This document shows positions 56,369-64,000 of a stretch of DNA of 64,000 bases, one piece after another (positions within the stretch are counted from its first letter, which is position 1; the number at the start of each line of letters is the position of its first letter). The stretch spans positions 248,001-312,000 of the forward strand of contig NZ_JANLNM010000009.1 of the NCBI RefSeq assembly GCF_024701975.1, written 5' to 3'. Made by a program: the position numbers and the translations under genes. The DNA is from Variovorax sp. ZS18.2.2 (GTDB taxonomy: Bacteria; Pseudomonadota; Gammaproteobacteria; Burkholderiales; Burkholderiaceae_C). The notes beneath the pieces were generated by a model that saw only the letters and a list, made by a program, of their open reading frames with translations, was not told where the DNA came from and searched no databases.

Positions 56369-57604
56369 ATGGCAGAGCAAAAAGAACACGGAGACAAGCG
56401 CGTGGCACCCTGGAGTGGCATCACTGCTCATGAGATGCAGTTGCTGGAAACGACCTTCTGGTCGGCCGGCGGCTCGCGCCACGCCATGGCCGAGCAACTC
56501 GGTTTCTCCAAGAGCAAGGCCAATGCGCTGATCGCCGGCCTCGTCGACCAGGGGCTCCTCGCCGAAGCGGGCCTGCAGCGCTCCTCGGGCGGACGCCGCG
56601 CCGAAAACCTCCAGCTGCATGCCGGCCTCGGCGTGCTCATCGGCATCGACATCGGTGCCACCAGCCTCGACGTCGCGGTGCTGCGCCCCGACCTCACCGT
56701 GCTCGCGCAGCACGACGAACCCGCCGATGTGCGCGACGGCCCCGCCGTTGTGCTCGCCCGCGTGCGCACGCTGATGCGCGAACTGCTCGCCCGTTGCGGC
56801 CACGGCGCGAAGGACGTACTGGGCATCGGCATCGGCGTGCCCGGCCCCGTCAATTTCGAGATCGGCCAGCTCGTGAACCCGCCGCTGATGCCGGCCTGGG
56901 ACAGCTTCTCGATCCGCGACTACCTGCGCGAGGATTACGCCGCACCGGTCTTCGTCGACAACGACGTGAACCTCATGGCGCTGGGCGAGCTGTGGCGCCT
57001 CAAGCGCTCGCTCACCAACTTCCTCGTCATCAAGATCGGCACCGGCATCGGCTGCGGCATCGTCTGCCACGGCGAGGTGTACCGCGGCGCCGCAGGCTCG
57101 GCCGGCGACGTGGGCCACATCTGCGTCGACCAGGAAGGCCCGCGCTGCCACTGCGGCAACCTCGGCTGCGTCGAGGCGATGGCAGCCGGCCCCGCGATCA
57201 CGCGCATGGCGATGCAGGCGGCCGAGGCGGGCGAGAGCGAGGTGCTGGCCGAGTGCCTGCGCGTGCACGGCCGCATCGACGCCATCGATGTGGGCCAGGC
57301 CAGCCGCGGCGGGGACACCGCGGCCAACGGCATCATCCAGCGCGCGGGCAGCCTGATCGGGCAGATGCTCGCGTCGGTGGTCAATTTCTTCAATCCGTCG
57401 CATGTGTTCATCGGCGGCGGCATCACGCGCATCGGGCCGCTGTTTCTCGCGGCGGTGCGGCAGAGCGTGTATCAGCGATCGCTCGCGCTCTCCACGCGGC
57501 ACCTGGAGATCCAGTACACGCCGCTCGGCACGCAGGGCGGCCTTGTCGGTGCCGGCGTGCTGGCGATGCACGAGACCCTGAAAGTTCGCGGAGTGGCGCC
57601 ATGA
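56369..57604 (+). CDS. ROK-family transcriptional regulator
   Basis: Sugar-responsive repressor-type protein of 411 residues. The N-terminal winged helix-turn-helix (about residues 25-75, HAMAEQLGFSKSKANALIAG) is followed by a ROK kinase-like fold: GIDIGATSLDVAVL, GVPGPVNFE, the KIGTGIGCGIV stretch and zinc motif CHCGNLGC. It probably senses the sugar imported by the downstream ABC transporter. The stop overlaps the ATPase start (ATGA), so regulator and transporter are one operon. Confidence 0.9.
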   Translation: MAEQKEHGDKRVAPWSGITAHEMQLLETTFWSAGGSRHAMAEQLGFSKSKANALIAGLVDQGLLAEAGLQRSSGGRRAENLQLHAGLGVLIGIDIGATSLDVAVLRPDLTVLAQHDEPADVRDGPAVVLARVRTLMRELLARCGHGAKDVLGIGIGVPGPVNFEIGQLVNPPLMPAWDSFSIRDYLREDYAAPVFVDNDVNLMALGELWRLKRSLTNFLVIKIGTGIGCGIVCHGEVYRGAAGSAGDVGHICVDQEGPRCHCGNLGCVEAMAAGPAITRMAMQAAEAGESEVLAECLRVHGRIDAIDVGQASRGGDTAANGIIQRAGSLIGQMLASVVNFFNPSHVFIGGGITRIGPLFLAAVRQSVYQRSLALSTRHLEIQYTPLGTQGGLVGAGVLAMHETLKVRGVAP

Positions 57605-59133
57605 ACAGCGAAACCAAAGGCAGCGTTGCGGTCGAGTTCGACGGCGTGGTGAAGGCCTTCGGCCCCGTGCAGGTGCTGCATGGCGTGAGCTTCGCGCTCG
57701 CGCCCGGCCACGTGTATGGCCTCCTGGGCGAGAACGGCGCGGGCAAGTCCACACTGATGAAGATCCTCGCGGGCTACGAACAGCTCACCGGCGGCACGTT
57801 GCGCATCAATGGCCAGCCGCAGCAGTTCGCGAGCTCGCGCGATGCCGAGGCGCTGGGCATCGTGCTGATCCACCAGGAGTTCAACCTCGCCGAGGACCTG
57901 AGCGTTGCGCAGAACATCTTCCTCGGCCACGAAAAGAAAAAAGGCTGGCTGCTCGACGACGCCGCTATGGAGCGCGATGCCGCTGCAGCGCTCGCCGCCG
58001 TCGGCCTGCAGGTCGATCCGCGCACCAAGGTGCGCAAGCTCATCGTCGCGGAGAAGCAGCTCGTCGAGATCGCCAAGGCCATCGCCCGCCGCGCGCGCCT
58101 GCTCATCATGGACGAGCCCACCGCCACGCTCACGCCCGGCGAGACCGAGCGCCTGTTCAAGCTCATCGCGCAACTGCGTGCCGATGGCGTGACCATCGTC
58201 TACATCTCGCACAAGCTCGACGAGGTGGAGCAGGTGACCGACGAGGTGATCGTCATGCGCGACGGCCGCTTCGTCGCCCGCGCGCTCACGCCCGATGTCA
58301 CGCGCCACCAGATGGCCAACCTGATGGTGGGCCGCGAACTGGCCGACCTTTATCCGCCGCGCGACCTCGTCGTTGCGGCCGATGCGCCGGCCATGCGCGT
58401 GCGCAACTTCACCGTGCCTGGCTGGGCGCAGGACGCGAGCTTCGAGGTGCGCCCCGGCGAGATCCTCGGCTTCGCGGGCCTCGTCGGCGCGGGCCGCACC
58501 GAACTCTTCGAAGGCCTGCTCGGCCTGCGCCCCGCGAGCGGCAGCGTCGAGATGCTCGGCAAGCCCGTGCCCCACAACAAGGGCTGGCGCAACCCGCGCG
58601 ATGCCGCGAAGCACGGCCTCACGTACCTGAGCGAAGACCGCAAGGGCAAGGGCCTGCACGTCAACTTTGGCCTGCGCCAGAACCTCACGCTGATGGCGCT
58701 CGAGCGCTATGCCAAGCCGTGGCTGCAGCCCGAAGGCGAGCGCGGCGCGCTGGCCGAGGCGGTGAAGGACTACGGCATCCGCACCGGTTCGCTCGACGTC
58801 AAGGCCTCGTCGCTCTCGGGCGGCAACCAGCAGAAGCTCGCGCTCGCCAAGGTGCTGCAGCCGCAGCCCAAGGTGGTGGTGCTCGACGAGCCCACGCGCG
58901 GCGTCGATGTGGGCGCCAAGCGCGACATCTATTTCCTGATCCAGCGACTCGCCCGCGAAGGGCTCGCGGTGATCGTCGTCTCGTCGGAGCTGATGGAACT
59001 GATCGGCCTGTGCCACCGCGTCGCGGTGATGCGCGCGGGCAAGCTCGTCGCCACGCTCGACGCGGACCATTTGACTGAAGAGGAGCTCATCGCTCATGCC
59101 ACCGGAACCGCAAACTCCCCCGTCGCCGCCTGA
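57601..59133 (+). CDS. Sugar ABC transporter ATPase (two-domain, RbsA/XylG type)
   Basis: Fused ATPase of 510 residues with two ABC domains. The first has Walker A GENGAGKS at residues 43-50; the second is degenerate at Walker A (LVGAGRTE) as usual in this family, but carries the [16 protein letters not shown] signature. It energises import of a monosaccharide or inositol-like substrate. The ATG at 57601 was chosen for the overlap with the ROK stop. It overlaps the permease gene by 38 bases. Confidence 0.93.
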   Translation: MNSETKGSVAVEFDGVVKAFGPVQVLHGVSFALAPGHVYGLLGENGAGKSTLMKILAGYEQLTGGTLRINGQPQQFASSRDAEALGIVLIHQEFNLAEDLSVAQNIFLGHEKKKGWLLDDAAMERDAAAALAAVGLQVDPRTKVRKLIVAEKQLVEIAKAIARRARLLIMDEPTATLTPGETERLFKLIAQLRADGVTIVYISHKLDEVEQVTDEVIVMRDGRFVARALTPDVTRHQMANLMVGRELADLYPPRDLVVAADAPAMRVRNFTVPGWAQDASFEVRPGEILGFAGLVGAGRTELFEGLLGLRPASGSVEMLGKPVPHNKGWRNPRDAAKHGLTYLSEDRKGKGLHVNFGLRQNLTLMALERYAKPWLQPEGERGALAEAVKDYGIRTGSLDVKASSLSGGNQQKLALAKVLQPQPKVVVLDEPTRGVDVGAKRDIYFLIQRLAREGLAVIVVSSELMELIGLCHRVAVMRAGKLVATLDADHLTEEELIAHATGTANSPVAA

Positions 59134-60124
59134 AGCGACGGCCGAGCACCGCAGCGAAGCCAAGCCGCGCTGGACCGAGCGCCTGCTCGGCCTCGGCCCG
59201 GTCATCGGCCTCGTGCTGCTGTGCATCGCGGGCACGCTGCTGAACGGCGACTTCGCCACCGTCGACAACGCGATGAACGTGCTCACCCGCACGGCCTTCA
59301 TCGGCATCATCGCGGTGGGCATGTGCTTCGTGATCATCTCGGGCGGCATCGACCTGTCGGTGGGCTCGATGGCCGCGCTCATCGCGGGCAGCGTGATCAT
59401 GTTCATCAACTGGGCCGGCCCCGCCTCGGGCTCGCCGCTGCTGGCGGTGGTGATGGGTGCGGTGCTGGCCATCGTGCTGGGCGCCGTGTTCGGCCTCGCG
59501 CATGGCCTTCTGATCACCAAAGGCCGCATCGAGCCCTTCATCGTGACGCTGGGCACGCTGGGCATCTTTCGCGCGTACCTCACGTACTTCGCCGACGGCG
59601 GCGCGCTCACGCTCGACAACGAGCTGTCGGACCTTTACGCGCCGGTGTACTACGCGAGCCTCGCGGGCATCCCGGTGCCGGTGTGGGTGTTCGTGATCGT
59701 CGCGATCATCGGCGGCGTGATCCTCAATCGCACGGCCTACGGGCGCTACGTGCAGGCCATCGGCTCGAACGAGCAAGTGGCGCGCTACGCGGCGGTGGAC
59801 GTCGACCGCGTGAAGATCATGACCTACGTGCTGCTCGGCGTGTGCGTGGGCATCGCGACGCTGCTGTACGTGCCGCGCCTGGGCTCGGCCTCGCCGACCA
59901 CGGGCCTCCTTTGGGAGCTCGAAGCGATCGCTGCAGTGATCGTCGGCGGCACGGCGCTCAAGGGCGGCGCGGGCAGCATCACCGGCACGGTGGTGGGCGC
60001 GATCCTGCTCTCGGTCATCAGCAACATCCTGAACCTCACCAGCATCATCAGCGTGTACCTCAATGCGGCGGTGCAGGGCTTCGTGATCATCATCGTCGCG
60101 TTCCTTCAACGCGGTCGGCGCTAG
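59096..60124 (+). CDS. Sugar ABC transporter permease (RbsC type)
   Basis: Inner-membrane permease of 342 residues with about 8-10 hydrophobic segments. [16 protein letters not shown] and the EAA-like [17 protein letters not shown] region (seen as [20 protein letters not shown]) are RbsC-family features. A ~30-residue charged N-terminus precedes the first span. It partners the ATPase and the binding protein on either side. Confidence 0.93.
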   Translation: MPPEPQTPPSPPEATAEHRSEAKPRWTERLLGLGPVIGLVLLCIAGTLLNGDFATVDNAMNVLTRTAFIGIIAVGMCFVIISGGIDLSVGSMAALIAGSVIMFINWAGPASGSPLLAVVMGAVLAIVLGAVFGLAHGLLITKGRIEPFIVTLGTLGIFRAYLTYFADGGALTLDNELSDLYAPVYYASLAGIPVPVWVFVIVAIIGGVILNRTAYGRYVQAIGSNEQVARYAAVDVDRVKIMTYVLLGVCVGIATLLYVPRLGSASPTTGLLWELEAIAAVIVGGTALKGGAGSITGTVVGAILLSVISNILNLTSIISVYLNAAVQGFVIIIVAFLQRGRR

Positions 60125-60167
60125 TTCTTTCTCGTTTCATTCCACCCACCAAGAGGAGACATCCAGC

Positions 60168-61130
60168 ATGACAACTTTCACCCGTCGCATCGCACTCACG
60201 GCCGTGGCCGCCGCAGCGTTCGCGAGCCTGCCTGCGCTTGCCGCCGAAAAGGTCAACCTCGGCGTTTCGATTCCCGCGGCCACGCACAGCTTCATGGGCG
60301 GCATCAACTACTGGGCCAACCAGGCGAAGAAGGACCTGGAGAAAGAACACAAGGACCTGAAGATCACGATCAAGACGGCCGCCAACGCGCCCGAGCAGGC
60401 GAACCAGCTGCAGGACTTGTCGACGGTCACCAAGATCAATGCGCTCGTCGTGTTTCCGTTCGAATCGGCCGCGCTCACCAAGCCGGTCGCGCAGGTCAAG
60501 GCCAAGGGCGCGTACGTCACCGTGGTCGACCGGGGCCTCACCGACACCAGCGCACAGGATGCGTACGTGGCCGGCGACAACACCGCCTTCGGCAAGATCC
60601 CCGCCGAGTACATCGTGAAGACGCTGGGCGGCAAGGGCAACGTGGTGGCGCTGCGCGGCATTGCCACCACGCTGGACAACGAACGCATGGACGCCTTCAA
60701 CGCGGTGCTCAAGGGCAGCCCCGACATCAAGCTGCTCGATGCCAAGTACGCCAACTGGAACCGCGACGATGCCTTCAAGGTCACGCAGGACTACCTCACG
60801 CGCTTCAAGCAGATCGATGCGATCTGGGCCGCCGACGACGACATGGCCGTGGGCGTGCTCAAGGCGATCTCGCAGGCCAAGCGCGATGACATCAAGATCG
60901 TGTTCGGCGGCGCGGGCGCCAAGGACATGGTCAAGACCATCATGGACGGCAAGGACAAGCGCATTGGCGCCGACGTGAGCTACTCGCCCAAGTTCATCTA
61001 CGACGCGATCAAGCTGACGGCCGAAGCGCGCCTGAAGGGCGAGAAGCTGCCGGCGACGACCATCATTCCTTCGGTGCTGATCACCAAGGAAAACGCAAAA
61101 GACTTCTACCACCCGAACTCACCTTTCTGA
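60168..61130 (+). CDS. Periplasmic sugar-binding protein (RbsB type)
   Basis: Secreted binding protein of 320 residues. The Sec signal peptide ([20 protein letters not shown]) is cleaved near residue 26. The type I periplasmic-binding fold is visible: [43 protein letters not shown], and [13 protein letters not shown]. The ligand may be ribose, xylose, inositol or similar; it cannot be told from sequence alone. Confidence 0.92.
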   Translation: MTTFTRRIALTAVAAAAFASLPALAAEKVNLGVSIPAATHSFMGGINYWANQAKKDLEKEHKDLKITIKTAANAPEQANQLQDLSTVTKINALVVFPFESAALTKPVAQVKAKGAYVTVVDRGLTDTSAQDAYVAGDNTAFGKIPAEYIVKTLGGKGNVVALRGIATTLDNERMDAFNAVLKGSPDIKLLDAKYANWNRDDAFKVTQDYLTRFKQIDAIWAADDDMAVGVLKAISQAKRDDIKIVFGGAGAKDMVKTIMDGKDKRIGADVSYSPKFIYDAIKLTAEARLKGEKLPATTIIPSVLITKENAKDFYHPNSPF

Positions 61131-61145
61131 ACGGGGCTGCCTCGC

Positions 61146-61169
61146 TCCCTCTCCCCTCGGGGAGAGGGA
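61146..61169. terminator. Long GC hairpin after the binding-protein gene
   Basis: TCCCTCTCCCC and GGGGAGAGGGA form a perfect 11-bp stem with a 2-base centre between the binding-protein gene and the oxidoreductase gene. There is no T-run; it could stabilise the upstream mRNA or reduce read-through. Similar hairpins are common dispersed elements in related genomes (recall). Confidence 0.55.
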
Positions 61170-61192
61170 ACAGTTTCCAGGAACGCTTCGAC

Positions 61193-62359
61193 ATGACCGA
61201 CACACCTCTTCGCAAGCTCCGCTACGCCATGGTCGGCGGCGGTCGCGACGCCTTCATCGGCGCCGTGCACCGCAAGGCCATGGCGCTGGACGGCCAGATC
61301 GAATTCGTCGCAGGCGCGCTTTCATCGAGCCCCGACAAGGCGCGTGCCTCGGGCCGCGATCTGGGCCTGGCCGACGACCGCAACCATGGCGACTGGCAGA
61401 CGCTGCTGGCCGACGAGCTCAAACGCCTGGCGGACCAACGCATCGACTTCGTCTCGATCGTCACGCCGAACCACGTGCACTTTCCCGTGGCGCAGGCCTT
61501 CGCCGATGCAGGCTTCCACGTCGTGTGCGACAAGCCGCTCGTTCACACGCGCGACCAGGCCGATGCGCTGGTCGCCACCGTCACCAAGCAGGGCACGGTG
61601 TTCGGCGTCACCTACAACTACACCGGCTACCCGATGGTGCGGCAGGCGCGCGAGATGGTGCGCTCGGGCCAGCTCGGCGACATCCGCAAGATCGTCGTTG
61701 AATACAACCAGGGCTGGCTCGCGAGCCACGTCGAGGGCAGCGGCAGCAACAAGCAGGCCGACTGGCGCACCGACCCCGCGCGCAGCGGCGCGGCCGGCGC
61801 CATCGGCGACATCGGCTCGCATGCCGAGAACCTTGTATCGAGCATCACGGGCCTCGAGATCGAAAGCCTCTGCGCCGACCTCACCGCGCACGTGCCGGGC
61901 CGCATGCTCGACGACGACGGCAGCCTGCTGCTGCGCTTCAAGGGCGGCGCGCGCGGCGTGCTGATCGCCTCGCAGATCAGCACCGGCCTGGAGAACGACC
62001 TGCGCCTGCGCATCTCGGGCGCGCTCGGCACGCTCGAATGGCACCAGGAGCAGCCGAGCCAGCTGGTGCACCTGCCGCACGACGGGCCCAAGCGCACCTT
62101 CACGCGCGGCGGGCCGTGGCTGTGCGAAGCGGCGCGGCGGGCAAGCCGGCTGCCGACAGGGCACCCCGAAGGTTTCATCGAGGCCTTCGCCAACATCTAT
62201 GCGGGCGTGGCAGCGGACATCCGCGCGCGGCTCGCAGGCCAGCCGGCCGATCCGCTCGCTGCTGATTACCCGCGCGTGGAAGACGGCGCGCGCGGCGTGC
62301 GCTTCATCGAGCGCACGGTGGCATCGGCCCAAAGCCAATTAAAGTGGACGCCCTGGTGA
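61193..62359 (+). CDS. Gfo/Idh/MocA-family oxidoreductase
   Basis: NAD(P)-dependent sugar or inositol dehydrogenase of 388 residues. The Rossmann start is atypical but clear ([19 protein letters not shown]), followed by [19 protein letters not shown] and the family motif VCDKPLVHT with the catalytic Lys. [11 protein letters not shown] supplies the usual C-terminal domain His. It sits after the transporter genes and probably starts catabolism of the imported compound. Confidence 0.92.
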   Translation: MTDTPLRKLRYAMVGGGRDAFIGAVHRKAMALDGQIEFVAGALSSSPDKARASGRDLGLADDRNHGDWQTLLADELKRLADQRIDFVSIVTPNHVHFPVAQAFADAGFHVVCDKPLVHTRDQADALVATVTKQGTVFGVTYNYTGYPMVRQAREMVRSGQLGDIRKIVVEYNQGWLASHVEGSGSNKQADWRTDPARSGAAGAIGDIGSHAENLVSSITGLEIESLCADLTAHVPGRMLDDDGSLLLRFKGGARGVLIASQISTGLENDLRLRISGALGTLEWHQEQPSQLVHLPHDGPKRTFTRGGPWLCEAARRASRLPTGHPEGFIEAFANIYAGVAADIRARLAGQPADPLAADYPRVEDGARGVRFIERTVASAQSQLKWTPW

Positions 62360-62408
62360 TGCGCCGGCCTCGCACCCGCGAGGCCATGCCGCGTTGCCAT
62401 CGGCATCC

Positions 62409-63110
62409 ATGACGCATTCCTCTTTCGACGATTCCCCTTCACCTTCCTCGACACGATGGCTGCGCGCCCTGTGGCTGCGCTGCAAGACGCTGTGGCCGTT
62501 GAAGCTGGTCGGCAACACCGTCGCCACCATCGGGTTCTTTCCGCTGTACTTCTGGATCATGAAGAACGCGGGCGAGGCCTGGGTGCTGCCGCTCACCGCC
62601 TTCGACCGGCTGATCGCGTTCTGGCCGGCCGTCCTCCCCATCTATCTTTCGCTGTGGGGCTACATCGCGCTGCCGGTGCTGCTGGCGAAGGACAAGCGCG
62701 AGCTCTGGAGCTTCTCGTTCGGCTGCGCGGCGATGACAGCGCTCGCGCTGATCGTCTTCTGGTTCATGCCCACGGCGATACCGAACTTCTCCATCGATGC
62801 CACACCGGGCACCTCGCTGCATTTCCTGAAGACCGTCGACTCCGCTGGCAATGCATTCCCATCGCTGCACGTGTCGTTCTCGGTGTTCGCCTGCATCGTG
62901 CTCGCGCGGCAGCTGCGCGACGCTGGCGCGCCGGCATGGCTGCGCCTCTTCAACGTCGCATGGGCCGTGGCTATCGTGTATTCGACGATGGCGGTGCGCC
63001 AGCATGTGCTGATCGACGTGCTCGGCGGGCTGGCGCTGGGCCTCGCGCTCGGCTTCGTCTCTCGCGAGCGCAGCACTGTGGCGCAACCGCCGCAAGCCCG
63101 CACGGCGTAG
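62409..63110 (+). CDS. PAP2-family membrane phosphatase-like protein
   Basis: Membrane protein of 233 residues with about five to six hydrophobic spans. Two PAP2 motifs are visible: FPSLHVSFS (PSxxH type) and RQHVLIDVLGG (the R-x-x-x-x-H-x-x-x-D site appears shortened). The first Lys-rich KxxxxxxRP motif was not found, so it may be a divergent lipid phosphatase or a phospholipid head-group transferase. The ATG at 62409 is preferred to an upstream TTG. Confidence 0.75.
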   Translation: MTHSSFDDSPSPSSTRWLRALWLRCKTLWPLKLVGNTVATIGFFPLYFWIMKNAGEAWVLPLTAFDRLIAFWPAVLPIYLSLWGYIALPVLLAKDKRELWSFSFGCAAMTALALIVFWFMPTAIPNFSIDATPGTSLHFLKTVDSAGNAFPSLHVSFSVFACIVLARQLRDAGAPAWLRLFNVAWAVAIVYSTMAVRQHVLIDVLGGLALGLALGFVSRERSTVAQPPQARTA

Positions 63111-63186
63111 ACCGATTGCGGTATTCCGCCGCGGCGGCGCGGGCGGTACAAAGCGCAATCGTCGTCTACCCGTTGCGGAGCCCGCC

Positions 63187-63711
63187 ATGAAGATCCGTTC
63201 GTCCGTCGCCGTGGCCTGCATGGTCGCCGGCACCATCGCTGCCAGTTCCGCCTTCGCCATCGACTACCCCGCGCGCAAGCCTGGCCTCTGGGAAATCCAG
63301 TCCGGCGATGGCACCACCGGCAAGGCGGCCAATCAGACCATCCAGCAATGCATCGACGCGGCCAGCGACAAGGCGCTGCGCGACATGGGGCAGGGCATGG
63401 GCAAGGACATGTGCGCCAAGCAGGACCTGCGCATCGAGGGCGGCAAGCTGGTCATGGACTCGGTCTGCAAGATCGGCACCACCACCGCCACCTCGCACGC
63501 CGTGATGACGGGTGACTTCAGCTCCAGCTACCGCATGGAGAGCAAGTCGACCTACAGTCCGCCGCTGATGGGCCGCACCGAGGGCACCAGCGTCATGGAG
63601 GCCAAGTGGGTCGGCCCCTGCAAGCCCGGCCAGAAGCCGGGTGACATGGTGATGTCCAACGGCATGAAGATGAACGTGCTCGACATGATGGGCGCTCGCG
63701 GCAAGAAGTAG
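63187..63711 (+). CDS. DUF3617 secreted protein
   Basis: Exported protein of 174 residues with a signal peptide ending ASSAFA near residue 24. YPARKPGLWEIQSG, the CIDAASDKAL stretch and paired cysteines fit the DUF3617 family of uncharacterised periplasmic proteins. No neighbours suggest a pathway. Confidence 0.82.
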   Translation: MKIRSSVAVACMVAGTIAASSAFAIDYPARKPGLWEIQSGDGTTGKAANQTIQQCIDAASDKALRDMGQGMGKDMCAKQDLRIEGGKLVMDSVCKIGTTTATSHAVMTGDFSSSYRMESKSTYSPPLMGRTEGTSVMEAKWVGPCKPGQKPGDMVMSNGMKMNVLDMMGARGKK

Positions 63712-63782
63712 GCGCCGGCCCACATCGCTTCGCGGTTGCCGTTCGGCGGCGCGAACGGCTGGCCGGGCCTACGATGGCGGCC

Positions 63783-64000
63783 ATGCCCGACAAGGTGGAT
63801 CTCGTCGTCGCCCGGCCCGAGGGCCTGTACTGCCCGCCCGGCGATTTCTACATCGACCCGTGGCGTCCGGTGGCGCGCGCGGTCATCACGCACGCGCATT
63901 CCGACCACGCCCGCATCGGGCACGCGCATTACCTGGCACACACCGACAGCGCCGGCACGCTGCGCACCCGGCTCGGCGCCGACATCAACCTGCAGACGCT
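63783..64000 (+). CDS. Ligase-associated DNA exonuclease, N-terminal part
   Basis: At least 72 residues, cut off by the window end. VARPEGLYCPPGDFYIDPWR and the HAHSDHARIGHAHYLAHT metallo-beta-lactamase metal motif (HxHxDH) match the exonuclease commonly found beside ATP-dependent DNA ligase and Lhr-type helicase genes. An in-frame ATG at 63774 is an alternative start. Confidence 0.85.
   Translation, partial: MPDKVDLVVARPEGLYCPPGDFYIDPWRPVARAVITHAHSDHARIGHAHYLAHTDSAGTLRTRLGADINLQT

Noticed and set aside
62394-62408. Upstream TTG start for the PAP2 gene
   Set aside because: It adds only five residues and has no ribosome site; the ATG at 62409 is simpler.

Overview
The window is GC-rich, densely coded proteobacterial chromosome. 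The gene neighbours dat-ybeD-lipB-lipA next to an atpIBEFHAGDC operon, together with the protein styles, suggest a betaproteobacterium of the Comamonadaceae, most likely Variovorax or a close relative. This is inferred from recall of gene order and families; no database was searched. No tRNA, rRNA, CRISPR array or insertion sequence was recognised.

Region 1 (about 1-45,300) is one large type VI secretion (T6SS) island. It encodes a complete apparatus: TssA, B, C, Hcp, E, F, G, ClpV, J, K, L and M, three VgrG spikes and a PAAR tip. Accessory genes are TagF, an OmpA-like peptidoglycan anchor, a TagX-like M15 peptidase, a TPR lipoprotein and two uncharacterised membrane proteins. Three spike-plus-cargo modules surround the core. 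(i) On the minus strand, vgrG, a Tle4-like lipase and a Tli4-like lipoprotein are followed by a broken second Tli4 gene and a copied lipase tail. (ii) On the plus strand, vgrG, a DUF4123 chaperone, a VasX-like membrane toxin and a DUF6708-like membrane protein. (iii) On the plus strand, vgrG, a probable DUF2515-like effector and an array of three related lipoprotein genes, the middle one decayed. The outer two VgrGs have C-terminal beta-rich extensions resembling transthyretin-like cargo adaptors. The middle one lacks this and sits next to the DUF4123 chaperone, so loading appears to use two strategies.

Region 2 (about 45,300-48,240, minus strand) holds dat-ybeD-lipB-lipA, for lipoic acid synthesis and D-amino acid metabolism. 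Region 3 (48,330-56,250) is the F1Fo ATP synthase operon, with an unexpected Ala/Pro-rich lipoprotein gene between atpG and atpD and a clear terminator at the end.

Region 4 (56,280-62,360) is a sugar-uptake cassette: a ROK regulator, ABC ATPase, permease, periplasmic binding protein and Gfo/Idh oxidoreductase, with a palindromic operator candidate upstream. Region 5 (62,400-64,000) has a PAP2 membrane phosphatase, a DUF3617 protein and the start of a ligase-associated metallo-beta-lactamase-fold exonuclease cut by the window edge.

The most unusual material is the evidence of immunity-gene turnover at both ends of the T6SS island, the repeated GCAAC/GTTGC dyads in two divergent T6SS promoter regions, and the foreign-looking lipoprotein inside the ATP synthase operon.
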